Shown here piece after piece: positions 1-13,500 of a DNA stretch of 64,000 nucleotides; the first letter of the stretch is position 1, and every line of letters starts with the position of its first letter. The notes beneath the pieces were generated by a model. It was not told the origin of the DNA and did no database searches. It worked only from the letters and a program-made list of their open reading frames with translations. The DNA comes from Lepus europaeus (lineage: Eukaryota; Chordata; Mammalia; Lagomorpha; Leporidae): the NCBI RefSeq assembly GCF_033115175.1, contig NC_084837.1, positions 30,210,266-30,274,265 on the forward strand, given 5' to 3'. Made by a program: the position numbers and the translations under genes.

Positions 1-67
1 GTTCACCACCAGAGAATTGATTCAATAGTTATTTGTGCTGTATATGTGAAAGGCTCTATACTAACTT

Positions 68-125
68 AAATTTTTACTATTAGTAAATTTTACTATTAGT
101 AAATTTAAATTTTTACTATTAGTGA
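68..125. repeat. Short AT-rich tandem duplication
   Basis: The unit TTTTACTATTAGTAAA occurs twice in direct succession, with a third partial copy, in the first intron portion. The remainder of 1-691 is intron of MIS18BP1 with nothing recognised. Confidence 0.7.
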
Positions 126-691
126 TTTTTTTCTTATCTAGTTGAAAGATAAGGCAAATGTGCAATTATAATGCATGACATTATCGTAATACAGCATTAT
201 TTCCAAGTGTTCTTGGAGAAATTTGGAGAAGGGCTTTCATTCAGTTGAGGGAATCAGGACAAAGTTTGTGGACTACTTGTGTTAGAGAATAGAATCAAAG
301 CAGGTAGTGATTTGGTTTTGTAGATGAGTGTAGAAAATTTCATGAGTAATATAAACGGAATAGTTGGAAAATTTGAGAAACAGCAAGTAGTCTTACTAGA
401 TACAAAAATATAGTTCAGATTTGAGAACAGTGAATGTTTGGAACTATATCAAAGGCCAGGCTGAGGGGCTTACATGTTTACCAGTAGACTGATGAAGTCA
501 TTGGTAGGTTTTTATGAAAAATAGTAGGTTTACAATGAAGTGGCAGTGACTTGTAGACTTGTACTTTGGTAAAATTAATGACAGGAATGTATACAGTGGA
601 GCTTGTGAAAAAATATTTGTGAAAATATTTTCTCTAACATTTGTAGCTAATTTGATATTTTGGTCTTTGTTTTTATTTTATGAAATTAAAG

Positions 692-1544
692 AAAGAACTG
701 AAGAATTGAATGTACCCATTGATATTCTAACCTCAAGGGAACAGTTTTTCTCAAATGAAGAAAGAAAATATGTGACTATTCATCAGAAAGAAGCTTATAT
801 TTTAGTAACACCACTTAAATCTAAGAGTGCCATAGAACAAAGATGCAAGAAGTATAATCTGTCCTCTGCCACCATTACAACAATAGCAGACTTTGCAATG
901 CCAAAGCATCAAAAAGAAAGTGAATCAGACTTAAATGAAACTGTAAGTCCTGTTACTAACTCCACAGTGACTCTAGAAAATATCTTTGAGTATAGTATGC
1001 ATCATAAAAATAAAAACAAGGAAGAGCCCATTGAGTGTGATTTTCTCACTGTCAACCAGCAAATAAAAATACCTAGCCCTAAAAGCAAACAAATGGTCTC
1101 CTTGGACTTGAAGAATACAAGATTGTTATCAAAATTAGAGAAAACCGAAAATCAAGTAGCTATGCCATTTGACAAGCATCAGTCCTTTTCAGATTTGACA
1201 GGTGAAGAGAGTAAAGTAGGAAACAAAATTAAAAGGAAAGCTGGGGTTGATAAAACCAGAGCAAGAAATACCAAGGGAACAGTGGCTCACCTTAGAAAAA
1301 GCTCAAGCAACACCACAAGAGCTATGGAGTGTGAAACTGATGAAAGTGACAATGAATTTTTTATTAAAAAAAAGAAAGCTAGATCTTCTGCTCAAGAAAC
1401 TCTTCAGAAATCCCATGTTAGGAATGAGCTTCCAATTTTTGAGGCAGCAGGATCTGATAAGACTAAAAGATATCCCTTGGGATGTTTACCTGGTTCAATT
1501 CAAGATGAAGAATGGAATGAGAATGAATTACAGAAACTTCATTG
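692..1544 (+). CDS. MIS18BP1: MIS18BP1 exon with disordered basic region and start of SANT domain
   Basis: Open frame of 283 codons plus split codons at both ends. It is rich in Lys, Ser, Thr and Glu, with a basic run KRKAG and a KKKK run near the 3' end, typical of a nuclear disordered segment. The donor GTAAGT follows 1544 and splits a Cys codon (TG/T). The acceptor is the AG at 690-691 after a T-rich tract. An AG four bases later (694-695) is an alternative, so the 5' edge is uncertain by a few bases. The frame stays open upstream to 559, but that part is hydrophobic and T-rich and is intron. Confidence 0.9.
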
Positions 1545-4500
1545 GTAAGTAGTTAGAGTTAACCATGAAATATATACAGAGCAGCCACGAAACAGTTAAA
1601 GACATAAAAACAGCATTAAAGGACTGATTTAATGACTTCTGACTGTTGATACTATAATGATGCCATAGAGTTTTTCCAAAGTGTGGGAATGACTTGCTAA
1701 GTCAATGACTTGCTGCTGCTGCTGCCAGGAGTCTCCCACGTGGGTGCAGGGCCCCAAGCACTTGGGCAATCCTCTTCTGCTTTCCCAGGCCAAACCAGAG
1801 TGCTGGATAGGAAGTGTAGCAGCTGGGACTCGAACCAGTTCCCATATGGGATGGGCTTTACCCGCTATGCCACAGTGCCGGCCCCAGAAATTGTCTTGTA
1901 TTTCTGGTTTCTTCTTTTTGTATAATCTATTTTATATATCCCTAGATTAATCTTAATGGATGGCTGTAATCCTAATAGATCAGAAGTCTTGGTTGCATTT
2001 TTTAAAGATTTATTTTACTTACTGAAATGTAGAGTGAACAGAGAGAGGGAGAAACAGAGAAAGAAATCTGTTTCTGACTCACTCCCTAAATGGTGCAATG
2101 GCAAGGACTGGTCCAGGGTGAAACCAGGAGCCCAGAATCCATGTGGATGACAAGGTTTCCACTATGGGATGCTGGAGTTGGAGGCAGAAACTTCATTACG
2201 CCAGTGCTAGCCCCGTTGTTGCGTTCTTATTAATCTTCAAATTATATAAATACTCCTCTGCCTTGCTTTAAGAGCATATGATTTTGATTATCCCTTTCTG
2301 CTGTATCTCCCACCATTTTCTTATAATAAAGCTCTTTAACCTTTATGATAAATTCACATCATCTAAGGAAATTTAAAATTGCCTGGAGTGCAGATTCCAG
2401 TTCCCAATGAGGTAGAATAAGCACACATTACTCTTTTTACTATGTGACTATAATACCTGGACAGAATGCATGAAACAACTTTTTGTCAACTTATTGGAGA
2501 GTGTTGGAATTTTAGGTACCACTAAATTAGCAGTGAATTTCCAACTTTTTGTTAGGGTATTTCCTGAGCTAGACTCAAAGCTGGTAGAAATCTGAAAGTG
2601 GGCATTGAGGCACAACAAACATAATTCAAATACAAGCCCTCCAAGTCTGGGTTGAGCAGTCTGGGAGATAACTTCTAACACTCAGAAGCAGTGGAAGATA
2701 CCTCTCAGTTTCTTTCTTTTCTCCTTTCTCATAGTTCCTATGCAGTCAGGCATCACCTGGATCCCAGATTTACCTAAAATGGAGAGAGGAGAAACTTCAC
2801 TCATGTGTCACCTCACTCCCCAAATCTTTCCTTGCCCCATTACCTTTTCCTACTACCCACCAAATTACATATGATGCCTCTTTGTTATGAACAACATAAA
2901 GCAATGACACTCCTGGTAGAAATCAACTTACGCCAAAGATTCAAGATGACTGAATTTTAGGTAGAACTGAATATGTATAAGTAGGAAGAGGGCATATTTA
3001 GAAATATTGAAAGAAGGCCACAGAATACTGAAGGCTGATGGAAGAGCAATAAAAGATAAGACTAGAGAGTCAGGCAAGCAACAATGTAGATCGTATCAAG
3101 GATTTTAGTTTTTATGCTATGCAAAATGAAGTTTTAAGTAGGACTAGGGTTACATGTTAAAATTTGCCTGTTTAAATTATCTTGGGTGAGGCCGGCGCCG
3201 TGCCTTAACAGGCTAATCCTCCGCCTTGCTGTGCCAGCACACCGGGTTCTAGTCCCGGTTGGGGTGCCGGATTCTATCCCGGTTGCCCCTCTTCCAGGCC
3301 AGCTCTCGGCTATGGCCTGGGAAGGCAGTGGAGGATGGCCCAAGTCCTTGGGCCCTGCACCCGCATGGGAGACCAGGAGAAGCACCTGGCTCCTGGCTTC
3401 GGATCAGCGAGATGCACCGGCCGCAGTGGCCATTGGAGGGTGAACAGTGGCAAAAAGGAAGACCTTTCTCTCTGTCTCTCTCTCTCTCACTATCCACTCT
3501 GCCTGTCAAAAAAAAAAAAAAAAAGGCCGGCGCCGCAGCTCACTAGGCTAATCCTCCCCCTTGCGGCGCCGGCACACCGGGTTCTAGTCCCGGTTGGGCG
3601 CTGGATTCCTTCCCGGTTGCCCCTCTTCCAGGCCAGCTCTCTGCTATGGCCAGGGAAGGCAGTGGAGGATGGCCCAAGTCCTTGGGCCCTGCACCCCATG
3701 GGAGACCAGGAGAAGCACCTGGCTCCTGGCTTCAGATCAGCGAGATGTGCCGGCCGCAGCGGCCGTTGGAGGGTGAACCAACGGCAAAAAGGAAGCCCTT
3801 TCTCTCTGTCTCTCTCTCTCACTATCCACTCTGCCTGTCAAAAAAAAAAAAAAAAAAAGACTCTTATGTCCCACATTGGAGTACCTGGGTTCAATATTCA
3901 GCTCTGGCTCATGACTCCAGTTTCCTGCTAATGCAGACTCAAGGAGGCAGCAACAATTGGTCAAGTAATTGGGTTCCTTCCTTATGGCTGGTGTTGTCAC
4001 GCAGCATGTTAAGCCGCTGCTTGCAATGTCAGCATCCCATATCAGAGTGCCAGCTCAAATACTAACTACTTTGCTTCTGATCCAGCTTTCTGCTAATGTG
4101 CCTGAGAAGGCAGTGGATGATGGTCCAAGTGATTGGGCCCATGCCACCCATGTGGAAGACCAGGATGGAGTTCCTGACTCTGTCCTAGACCTGGCCGTTG
4201 TGACTGTTTGGTAAGCCATCAAGTGGCTGGGAGATCTCTCTGTTGCTCTGCCTTTCAAATAAGTAAATAAATCTTTAAAAGAAAAGCAATTTGGTTTTCA
4301 CCATGCACATGAGAGATCTTGAATGACTATTTGGCTTCCGACTTTGGCCCAACCCTGTCGCAGCCATTGTGGGCATTTAGAGGAATGAATCAATAGCATT
4401 TTGGGGAGTGAATCAATAGGTGGAGGCACTTTCTGTGTGCTTTCTTTCAGTTAAATATGTTGTCACATAGTGGGTAAAGGTGCCGCCTGCTATACTGGCA

Positions 4501-7500
4501 TCCCATTTGGGCGCTGGTTCCTGTCTTGGCTGTTCCACTTTGATCCAGGTCTGTGCTGGTGACCTGGGAAAACCAGAGGAAGATGACCCAAGTGCTCAGG
4601 CCCCTGGCATCCACTGTGGGAGACCCAGTTGAAGCCCCTGGTTTCTGGCTTCAGTATGGCCCATTGCTGGCCATTGTGAAGTAGGGAGTGAACTAATGGA
4701 TGAAATCTCTCTCTCCCCCCACCCCATCCCCATCCCCGTCTCCCCTCTCTCAAATAATAATGGTAGAATGAATGCAAGCATAGCACTAAGTTTTTGATAA
4801 GAGTATATATCATGGAACTTAGACGAACTATTGAGCTTATCTTCCAATATACATAGCACTGGTAACATTTGAGAAGTTGTAGAGCAATTAGCAATGCCAC
4901 AGGTCACAACAAGACCAAACCGTTGAATGTTGGACTTAGAAAAAACATGTTGAAAGATTAGGAATGACTTTCTAGGTTTAATAGAATACAACAAGATAGC
5001 TAGAGGGCATATACTAGATATGTAAAATTCCATCTTCCTATTTTAAGCACTAGAGTACATCACTGGATAGAGGGAATAGTATTTTCTTTTTCTAAATAGT
5101 AATCTGAATAATTATGATAAAATTCCATTAGCCCAGGAAATCCCAGTGATTCAGTGGCATGCTTTCAGAGTTATTTTTATTGATTTGAATTTTTTGTTCT
5201 TTTAACTGGTTTTGGTCTTCCACAGTGCTGTTGCATCTCTTCCAAAGCACAAACCTGGTTTCTGGTCAAATGTGTCCATGGCTGTAGGCTCTCGATCTGC
5301 TGAAGAATGTCAGAGGAAATACATGGAAGACCCTCAAGGAAAAGGATCCCAGAAGCATGTCACTAAGAAAAAGCCAGCTAATCCCAAAGGCCAAAATGGT
5401 AACCTTTGTAATAAGTAGGGTTTTTTCCTAGTGCTCAGTGTTGATTTATAATCACTCATTAGGTATATTTTATATTTATCCAAGAGTCTTTTTATTGATG
5501 TAGTCTTAAAATGTTAAAGCAATAAAGAACTTCAAAGGTCATCTGTTCAAGTCTTACTTAGGTAGCTACATCCATCAATAATAGCTTAGCAGCCTTGTGC
5601 TTTGAGTTTATTCTAGGAAATCTATAGTTGGTTCCAGAGACTTTAATATCTTAATGATTGTTTCCAGGATGTAATTTTTTTTTGAGATTTATTTATTTGA
5701 GAGACAGAGTTACAGAGGGAGGCAGACATAGGTCTTCTGTTCACTGGTTCACTTCCCAAATGGCTACAGTGGCTGGAGCTGGGCCAGTCTGAAGCCAAGA
5801 GTGACCTCCAGGTCTCCCACATGGATGCAGGGGCCCAAGCACTTGGGCCATCTTCTGTTGCTTTCCTAGGCCATTAGCAGGGAGCTGGATTGGAAGTGGA
5901 GCTGCCGGACTTGAACTGGAGCCCATATGGGATGGTGGATAACCTACTATGCCATAGCGCTGGACTCTCAGGATCTAATTTGAAGACAAGTGGTTATGAC
6001 CCCCCTCGTAATTCATGAGAAAACTTGGAATACATTTAGTTTTCATAGTCCCAGGATGACACACTCATATTCATGACACCTAATAAAAGAATTTTATGTC
6101 AGAGAAGTCATATAAGCTTGCTGCAGCTGTTGAGGACCCCAGGAACTTGTTCTATATAGGACAAAGTATGAGGCCGATGAACAAGTTGAGAAAGTGATAT
6201 TTTTGTTGTTGTTAAAGATTTATTTGGGAGACAGCGCCATGGCATAAGCTGTTGTCTGCAGTGCCAGCATCCCATATGGGCATTGGTTTGAGTCCTGACT
6301 GCTCCACTTCTTATCCAGCTCTCTGCTGTGGCCTGGGAAAGCAGTAGAGGATGGCCCAAGTCCTTGGGCCCCTGCACCCATGGGGGAGACCTGTCTTCTG
6401 GCTTCGGATCGGCGCAGCTCTAGCCGTTGCAGCCAATCAGGGAGTGAACCAGCGGATGGAAGACCTCTCTCTCTTCCTCTCTCTCTGCCTCTCCTTCTCT
6501 CTGTGTGTAACTCTGACATTCAAATAAATAAATAAATCTTTATTTTTAAAAAAATGTTATTTAAAAGATTTACTTATTTGAACATCAGAGTTAAGAGGGG
6601 TAGAGAGAGAGGGAAAGAGAGAGAAATGGATTTTCCCTCTGCAGAGGCCAAAACTGCTAGGGCTGGGCCATGCAGAATCAAGTTTCTTCTGGGTCTCTAG
6701 TGTGAATGGCAGGGGCCCAAGCACTTCTGCCATCCTCTGCTGCTGTTCCCAGGCCTATTAGCAGGGAGCTGGACTGGAAGCAGAGCAGCTAGGACTTGTG
6801 CTGTTGCCCATATAGAATTGCTGGCTCTGTGGGCGGTAGCTTTACCTGCTACACTACAACACTAACCCTGAGAAGGTGATTTTTAGCAAAGTTTTATTGA
6901 AGTAAACAAACATCTTTCACAGCCACGTGCCTGTGAGAGGGACCTTCTGAAACAGAAAGGCCTTACTGAAAAGAGGAGAGAGAAGACTCCCTGGACAGCA
7001 ACCATGAGGGGTTTTCTCAGTAAAAAAAAAAAAAAATCCGATGAAAGGAAATTATCTGGGGGTTTTATACCCACTGGAAAGTTTGTACAGGGCCCTTAAG
7101 AAAAGTGTTTGGGGCTGGCTCTGTGGCATAACAGGTTAAAGCTCCAGCCTGCAGTGGTGTCATCCCATACGGGCGCTAGTTCAAGTCTTGGCTGCTCACT
7201 TCCGATCCAACTCTCTGCTATGACCTGGGAAAGTAGTAGAAGATGACCCAAGGCCTAGGACCCCTGCACCCATGTGGGAGACCTGGAAGAAGATCCTGGC
7301 TCCTGGCTCTGTATCAGCTCAGCTCTGGCCATTGTCACATTTGTGGAGTGAACCACTGGAATTGAAGGGCCCCCCCCGCCCATCTCTCTGTAACTCTTTC
7401 AAATAAATAATTATTTAAAAAAGAAAGAAGAAGAAGAAAAGTGTTCATCTTGCTTTGAGCCCATCTTGCCTTCTTACCTATCATTCCTTCCAAAAGGGCA

Positions 7501-10500
7501 GTCTCTGGTTCCAAATGTCTCCATCTCCAATTTTCTTGTTTGTTGTTAACTAAAGGTCCTAAGCTTTCATCCTGTATCTGTAGTCTATTTTTTTTTTTTA
7601 AGATTTATTAATTTGAAAAGCAGAATAACAGATAGATCTTCCATCCACTGGTTCACTCTGCAATGGCCAGGGCTGGGCTGGGCCAAAGTCAGGAGCTTCC
7701 ATGGGTCTCCGGCATAGATAGGTGCATTAGCAGGGAGCTGGATCAGAAGTGGAGAATTCAGGACTCAAACTGGCACCCGTATGGGATGCCGGTCTTGCAG
7801 GCATTGGTTCAATCCATTACACCACAACACTAGCCCCCAGATTTTTGCTTTTTAAGTTATATATTTAGTTTTTGTGTTGCTTAGTAACTAGCAGCACTCT
7901 CCTCATCATGTAGCCCCCTATAGCTGTCTATCGAAGTCTAACCTAACCTAGCTTGCTTTTTCCTACCTATATGTAGCTTTAGAAAGTATCCAGCATCCGT
8001 ATAATAATTCAGTTAGGTTTATATTTTATCAATAAATTAAGCATTCAGGAGAGTGAGTTGTAGAAAGTGGTTATTCTCACAGCTTACAAGCATTTTGAAC
8101 TTTATCTTGCCTATTCTTACATACTTTCTTCATGATTGTAATGTGGGGTTACCATATTACACACATCCCAGTGTAGAAGGAATCATTTGTTATATAGGCA
8201 ACTTACAAGAGGCAGTTAACTTTATAGAGCGCTTACTATAAATGACCAAATCCTTACCAAATGTTTTGCTGAATCTTAAGGTAAGAGAGGTGATGCTGAC
8301 AAGAACCAAACTATTAAGATAACTGCCAAAGTGGGAACTCTTAAAAGGAAGCAACAAATGAGGGAATTTCTGGAACAGTTGCCAAAAGATGACCATGATG
8401 ATTTTTTCAGCACAACAACACCTTTACAGAATCGAAGAATTCTGGTAAGGATCTTAAACATCACTCTTCTTTATATTGACTTTACCTTAATTTTTTTTTT
8501 TATTTGTGGTTATTGTTAAGGGCATTGGGTGAGAGCCTACACAGATAGGACCAAAGCATGATATAGTAAGCAGTCTGCTGGTATGTGTTATTCTCACAGT
8601 TTGAGAAGCTGAAGCCTGGAGCTTTGAGCTCTATTCCTACTCAGGTGGCAGGGGCCCAAGTATTTTGGGCTTTTCTTCCACTGCTGTCCCAGGCACATGA
8701 GCAAGGAGCTGGATCAGAAGCAGGGTAGCTAGGAATGGAGTGGGATGCTGGCATCCCAAATAGAGGCTTAGTCTGCTGCACCACAATGCTGGCCCCTACA
8801 CCCTTTAGAAAAGGAGTTATTGTCTCTGTTTTACATAAGAGAAATCAAGCTTTTTTAGAGAAAAAAAACCTCTGTCATCTACCTAGTACTGTTTTTAATT
8901 AAATGTAAAAATTATAAGAGAAATAATTGAGGCCACCAGAAAACATTTTGTGATCATGAGAAAATCCATATTTTGAGTGCCTGTTGATAACAAATGTTTG
9001 TTTTCTAGTTGCCAAGTTTCCAGTACAGTCAAGATGATGATGATGATATTCTGCCAAATATGGACAGAAATCCAACAACTCCATCATCAGTTATCTTTCC
9101 ATTGGCAAAAACTCCTCAATGTCAGCATGTCAGTCCTGGCATGTTAGCTTCGATAAATAGGTAAACATTTATGCATATGGTATGTTAATTCTTTTCCATC
9201 AGCACAGTGCAGAAAATGCAAACATTTTATGAGTTCAGGGGCAAAGATGTGATTAATGGGAAGAATGGTCATTTTGAAAACAATCAAGAATGAATAATTC
9301 CTAGATATTAAGGATAATCAGTAATTCAGTAATATTTCAGTAGTATTCAACAAATATCTCATATTTACATCAGAATAAATTCCATATGGGTGAATGTTGT
9401 ACATGTAAAAAAATTAAACTTTAAATTTAGAGAATCATAACCTCAGATTAGTGAAGGTCTTTTTTTTTTTTGTGATAAAAAAAAGGTTACTTAATGATTC
9501 AAGATATTAGACTTCTCTCAACTTTCTTCTACTTGTGAAAAGCTTTTTTTTTTAAGAAAACTTTTATTTAATAAATCAACCTCCCTCCCACTCGCAAACC
9601 ATCCCATCTCCTACTCCCTCTCCTATCCCATTCTTCACCAAGACTCATTCTTAATTATTTTTATATACAGAAGATCAACTTAGTATATACTAAGTAAAGA
9701 TTTCAACAGATTGCAGCCACATAGACACAGAAAATATATTGTTTGAATATTAGTTTTACCGTTAATTCGCATAGGACAGCACATTAAGGAAGGAGATCCT
9801 ACATGGGGAGTAAGTGCACAATGACTCTTGTTGTTGATTTAACAATTGACACTCTTATTTATGACATCAGTAATCACCCGAGGCTCTTGTCATGAGCTGC
9901 CAAGGCTTATAGAAAGGTACCTCGTGAAGGTCTTTTTTTTTTTTTATTGACAGGCAGAGTTAGACAGTGAGAGAGAGACAGAGAAAAAAGTCTTCCTTTT
10001 TCCATTGGTTCACCCCCCAAGTAGCTGCTACGGCCGGCGCGCTGCGCTGCGCTGATCCGAAGCCAGAAGCCAGGTGCTTCCTCCTGATCTCCCATGCGGG
10101 TGTAGGGCCCAAGGACCTGGGCCATCCTCAACTGCACTCCCGGGCCACAGCAGAGAGCTGGACTGGAAGAGGAGCAACCGGGACTAGGACCCGGGATGCC
10201 AGCACTGCAGGCAGAGGATTAGCCTAGTGAGCCGCAGTGCCGGCCTGAAGGTCTTTAACCATGATGTAAAACCCAGAAGCCACTAAGGGAAAGATTAATA
10301 GTCAGCCATATTTTTTTTAAAAAAGTTAAAGTTTTTAGTTGGTAGTGCTACCAGAAACAGTCAAAGACAAGTAATCTGAAAAAAGAGCATACACAGCTTA
10401 CTATAGGCAAAAGATTAGTTTGCCTAGTCCATATAGCTCTCAACAAATTAACAAGACAGGTGGAGGATTAACCTATTGCACCATGGTGCCGGACCCAGAT

Positions 10501-13500
10501 ACATTTTTTTAAAAACAGAGTTTTCCAGGCCTCTTCACATCACCATCTCTATAAGTTGGCTTACTTTTATTTTTAAAAGAAAAGGAAAATGGACCATATA
10601 CAAGGGTGGGAAACCCTTTTTTTCTGCCAAGGGCTATTTGGATATTTATAAAATCATTTGTGGACCAAAGAGAATGATCAAAAAATTTAGGCTGCTGTAG
10701 AGTAATTGAACTTCAAGACCTGCCTATAATTACCTTGGCAGGGCCAAACCAAATGATTTCACCAGGATTATAAAGTCTGCAGGCTGGATATCCCCATCCC
10801 TGATATAAGATATTAGAGTCAAAGAATATGAGAATTGATGTTCAGCTGATGTTTATTGTCATACTGGAATTAGAAATTATAGGTATGGGGAACTTAAAAT
10901 AATCATTCAGTTTGGCTTCGAGCTTCATCTGTAAATAGAGTCAAGCCTATTTGCTAAGACTTAATGAAGGAAGAAACAAGGTGAAAGAAATTTGAAAAAT
11001 TTCATAGTTACTTGGTATACAATAAGGAAAGAAATGAACAGGAAAAAGGAGTAAAATGGGTGCCAAAAAGGAGTCTTTTTATTTATTTAATTAATTTATT
11101 TGAAAGTCACAGGGAGAGAAAGTGAGAGATCCATCTTCCATCTGCTGGTTCACTCCCCAAATGGCCATCAGGAACTTCCCCCATGTTTCCCATGTGGGTG
11201 CAGGGTCCCAAGCACTTGGGCCATCAAGCACTGGGCTTTCTCAGGCACATTAGCAGGGAGCTGGATCAGAATTGGAGCAGCTGGGAGACAAACCAGCACC
11301 CATAGAGGATACCAGCATTGCAGGCAGTGGCTTTTTCTGGTGTATCACAACACTAGCTCTAAAAGGGAATCTTAAGAAGTCTCAGTGAGAGGGGTTAGCA
11401 TTGTGGCTTAGCAGATGAAGCCACTGCCTGTGGCACTGGCATCCCATGTGGGCTCCAGTTCTTGTCCCTGCTGTTCCACTTCTGATGGAAGATCTCTCCC
11501 CTTCTCTGAGTTTCAAATAAATTAATTTTTTTTTAAAAAAAGGAAGTCTGTTTTAGAAAAGGGGTAGCAAGGTAGAGGTTAGAAAGCACGTAGTACAATG
11601 AATAGTAAGCAAAGCAAAATTTCTTTGAATATTCTTGTTCAGTGTTTTCCTTAAATATTTGGAGTGCTTTGTCCATCTCCATTTTTGTCTTTGAAGTAGA
11701 AAAGAAAAACTGTATTGTTTTAGAGATTGAAATAGACTTTAAATTAGTTTTCTTATGTGTTCTTTAACCTATTGATAAAAAGTATAATTAATGTTCATGT
11801 GAAATTATTTTGTATTGAAACAGAAATGATTGTGATAAATATGTTTCTCGAATACAAAAAAAACATAAAAGTAATGGTGGTGTTGTCTGGGCCAATGTCA
11901 AGAAAAGAACAGTAAGTATTTCTATTCTTACTTACCTAAATACATATGATAAATTAAGGTAGTTACAAGTTATGGTAATAGTTCTGGCTCTCAAAGGTGC
12001 TTATAGTCTAATACAGATAAATTATAGTATAAAGCCATGAATGAAACTAGGATTACCTATGGTAGTTCATAGACTGAAGCAAGATGAGAACAGGTAAAAA
12101 TTTTGATTTGGTAAATGAAGTAGGATGGGACAAATACACATGCAGGACAGAGAAAGACATTTGGGGCATGACACACAAGTATAACATAATGTCCAGTGAT
12201 TGGGGAATAATCCAAATTCAGTCATGATTTTCATAGAATAAGAAATTTCATCAAATTCCTAGCTTTAAAATGGCTTCAAATGTTTTTCAGATTTAACGAT
12301 ATTTTTAGATTCCAACATTTAAAATTCAATTACAGAAAAATTTTAATTCAGAGGTGCCTTAAAAAGGTGATTTATATCCCTTTGAGAAAAGTTTGGGAGA
12401 ATACTTTATTCCCTTAAATTACTTTTTAAAATATTAAGTACTGATTTTAATTTAAACGTTTTTTAAAGATTTATTTATTTATTTTAAAGAGTTACACAGA
12501 AAGAGGAGAGGCAGAGAGAGAGAGAGAGAGAGAGAGAGGTCTTCCCTCCACTGGTTCACTCCTCTACTGGCCACAATGGCCGAAGCTACACCCATCGGAA
12601 GCCAGGAGCCAGGAGGTTCCTCCAGGTCTCCCATGCAGGTGTGGGGGCCCAAGGACTTGGGCCATCCTTTACTGCTTTCCCAGGCCACAGCAGAGAGCTG
12701 GATAAGAAGTGGAGCAGCCAGGACATGAACCGGCGCCCATATGAGATGCTGGCACTGCAGGCGGCAGCTTTACCTGCTATGCCACAGCGCTGGCCCCTTA
12801 ATTTCAAAATTGATGACCACATATAAGTACTAGTTTTTTTTTTTCCTAAGTTTTACCTACTTTTTATTTGAAAGGCAAAGTGAACAAATAGAGTTATCTT
12901 CCATCTGCTGGTTTACTTCCCAGTTGTCTCCAACTGTAGGCCTGGGCTAAGCTGAAGCCAGGAACCCAGAACTCCATCTGGGTTTCTCAAATTCCATAAG
13001 TACTAGGAATTTGGAAAAGCTAATTCATCTCATACTTCCTCAAAGAGCTAATTTTAAAGAATGGTAATTTATGAGCATGGATTAGACAGCACTTAATCCC
13101 CCTGATGGTACCCCTTCAAACTGTTGTCTTCCTCCTCCTATATGCATACTGGAATGTTTATACTACAAATTATATATCCACAGTATAATTCCTTTACAGA
13201 ATCTCTAAATATTGGGATTACTTACCCCATCCAATATTAATGGGTCTCATTTGTCCACAGAAAATGGTAGATACATCATTGGGGACCTTGGTTTAAAATT
13301 AGGATGGGATGACCAGTGTCCTGGTACAGCAGGTTAATCCACCACCTATGATGCTGGCATCCCATATGAGCACAGGTTTGAGTCCCAGATGCAGCTCTTC
13401 CAATCCGGCTTCCCCCTCCCAGGGTGCTTGAGAAAGCAGCAGAAAATAGTAACTGGACCCTTGCCACCCATATGGGAGATCCAGATAAAGTTCCTAGCTT

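Noticed and set aside
559..691. The open frame continues upstream of the first MIS18BP1 exon to an ATG at 559, with a hydrophobic stretch
   Set aside because: The segment is T-rich, hydrophobic and unlike MIS18BP1. It ends in a polypyrimidine tract plus AG, so it is intron reading by chance, not a membrane segment.
3190..3280. tRNA gene candidates from A- and B-box-like sequence in SINE heads
   Set aside because: The heads are tRNA-derived but lack a complete cloverleaf and occur at every C-repeat, so they are SINE promoters and not tRNA genes.
3186..3931. Several overlapping ORFs of 80-200 codons on both strands within SINEs (also 15164-15870, 45650-46070, 53137-53601, 55767-56270)
   Set aside because: They coincide with C-repeat bodies and recur with the same peptides at every SINE. 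They are repeat translations, not genes.
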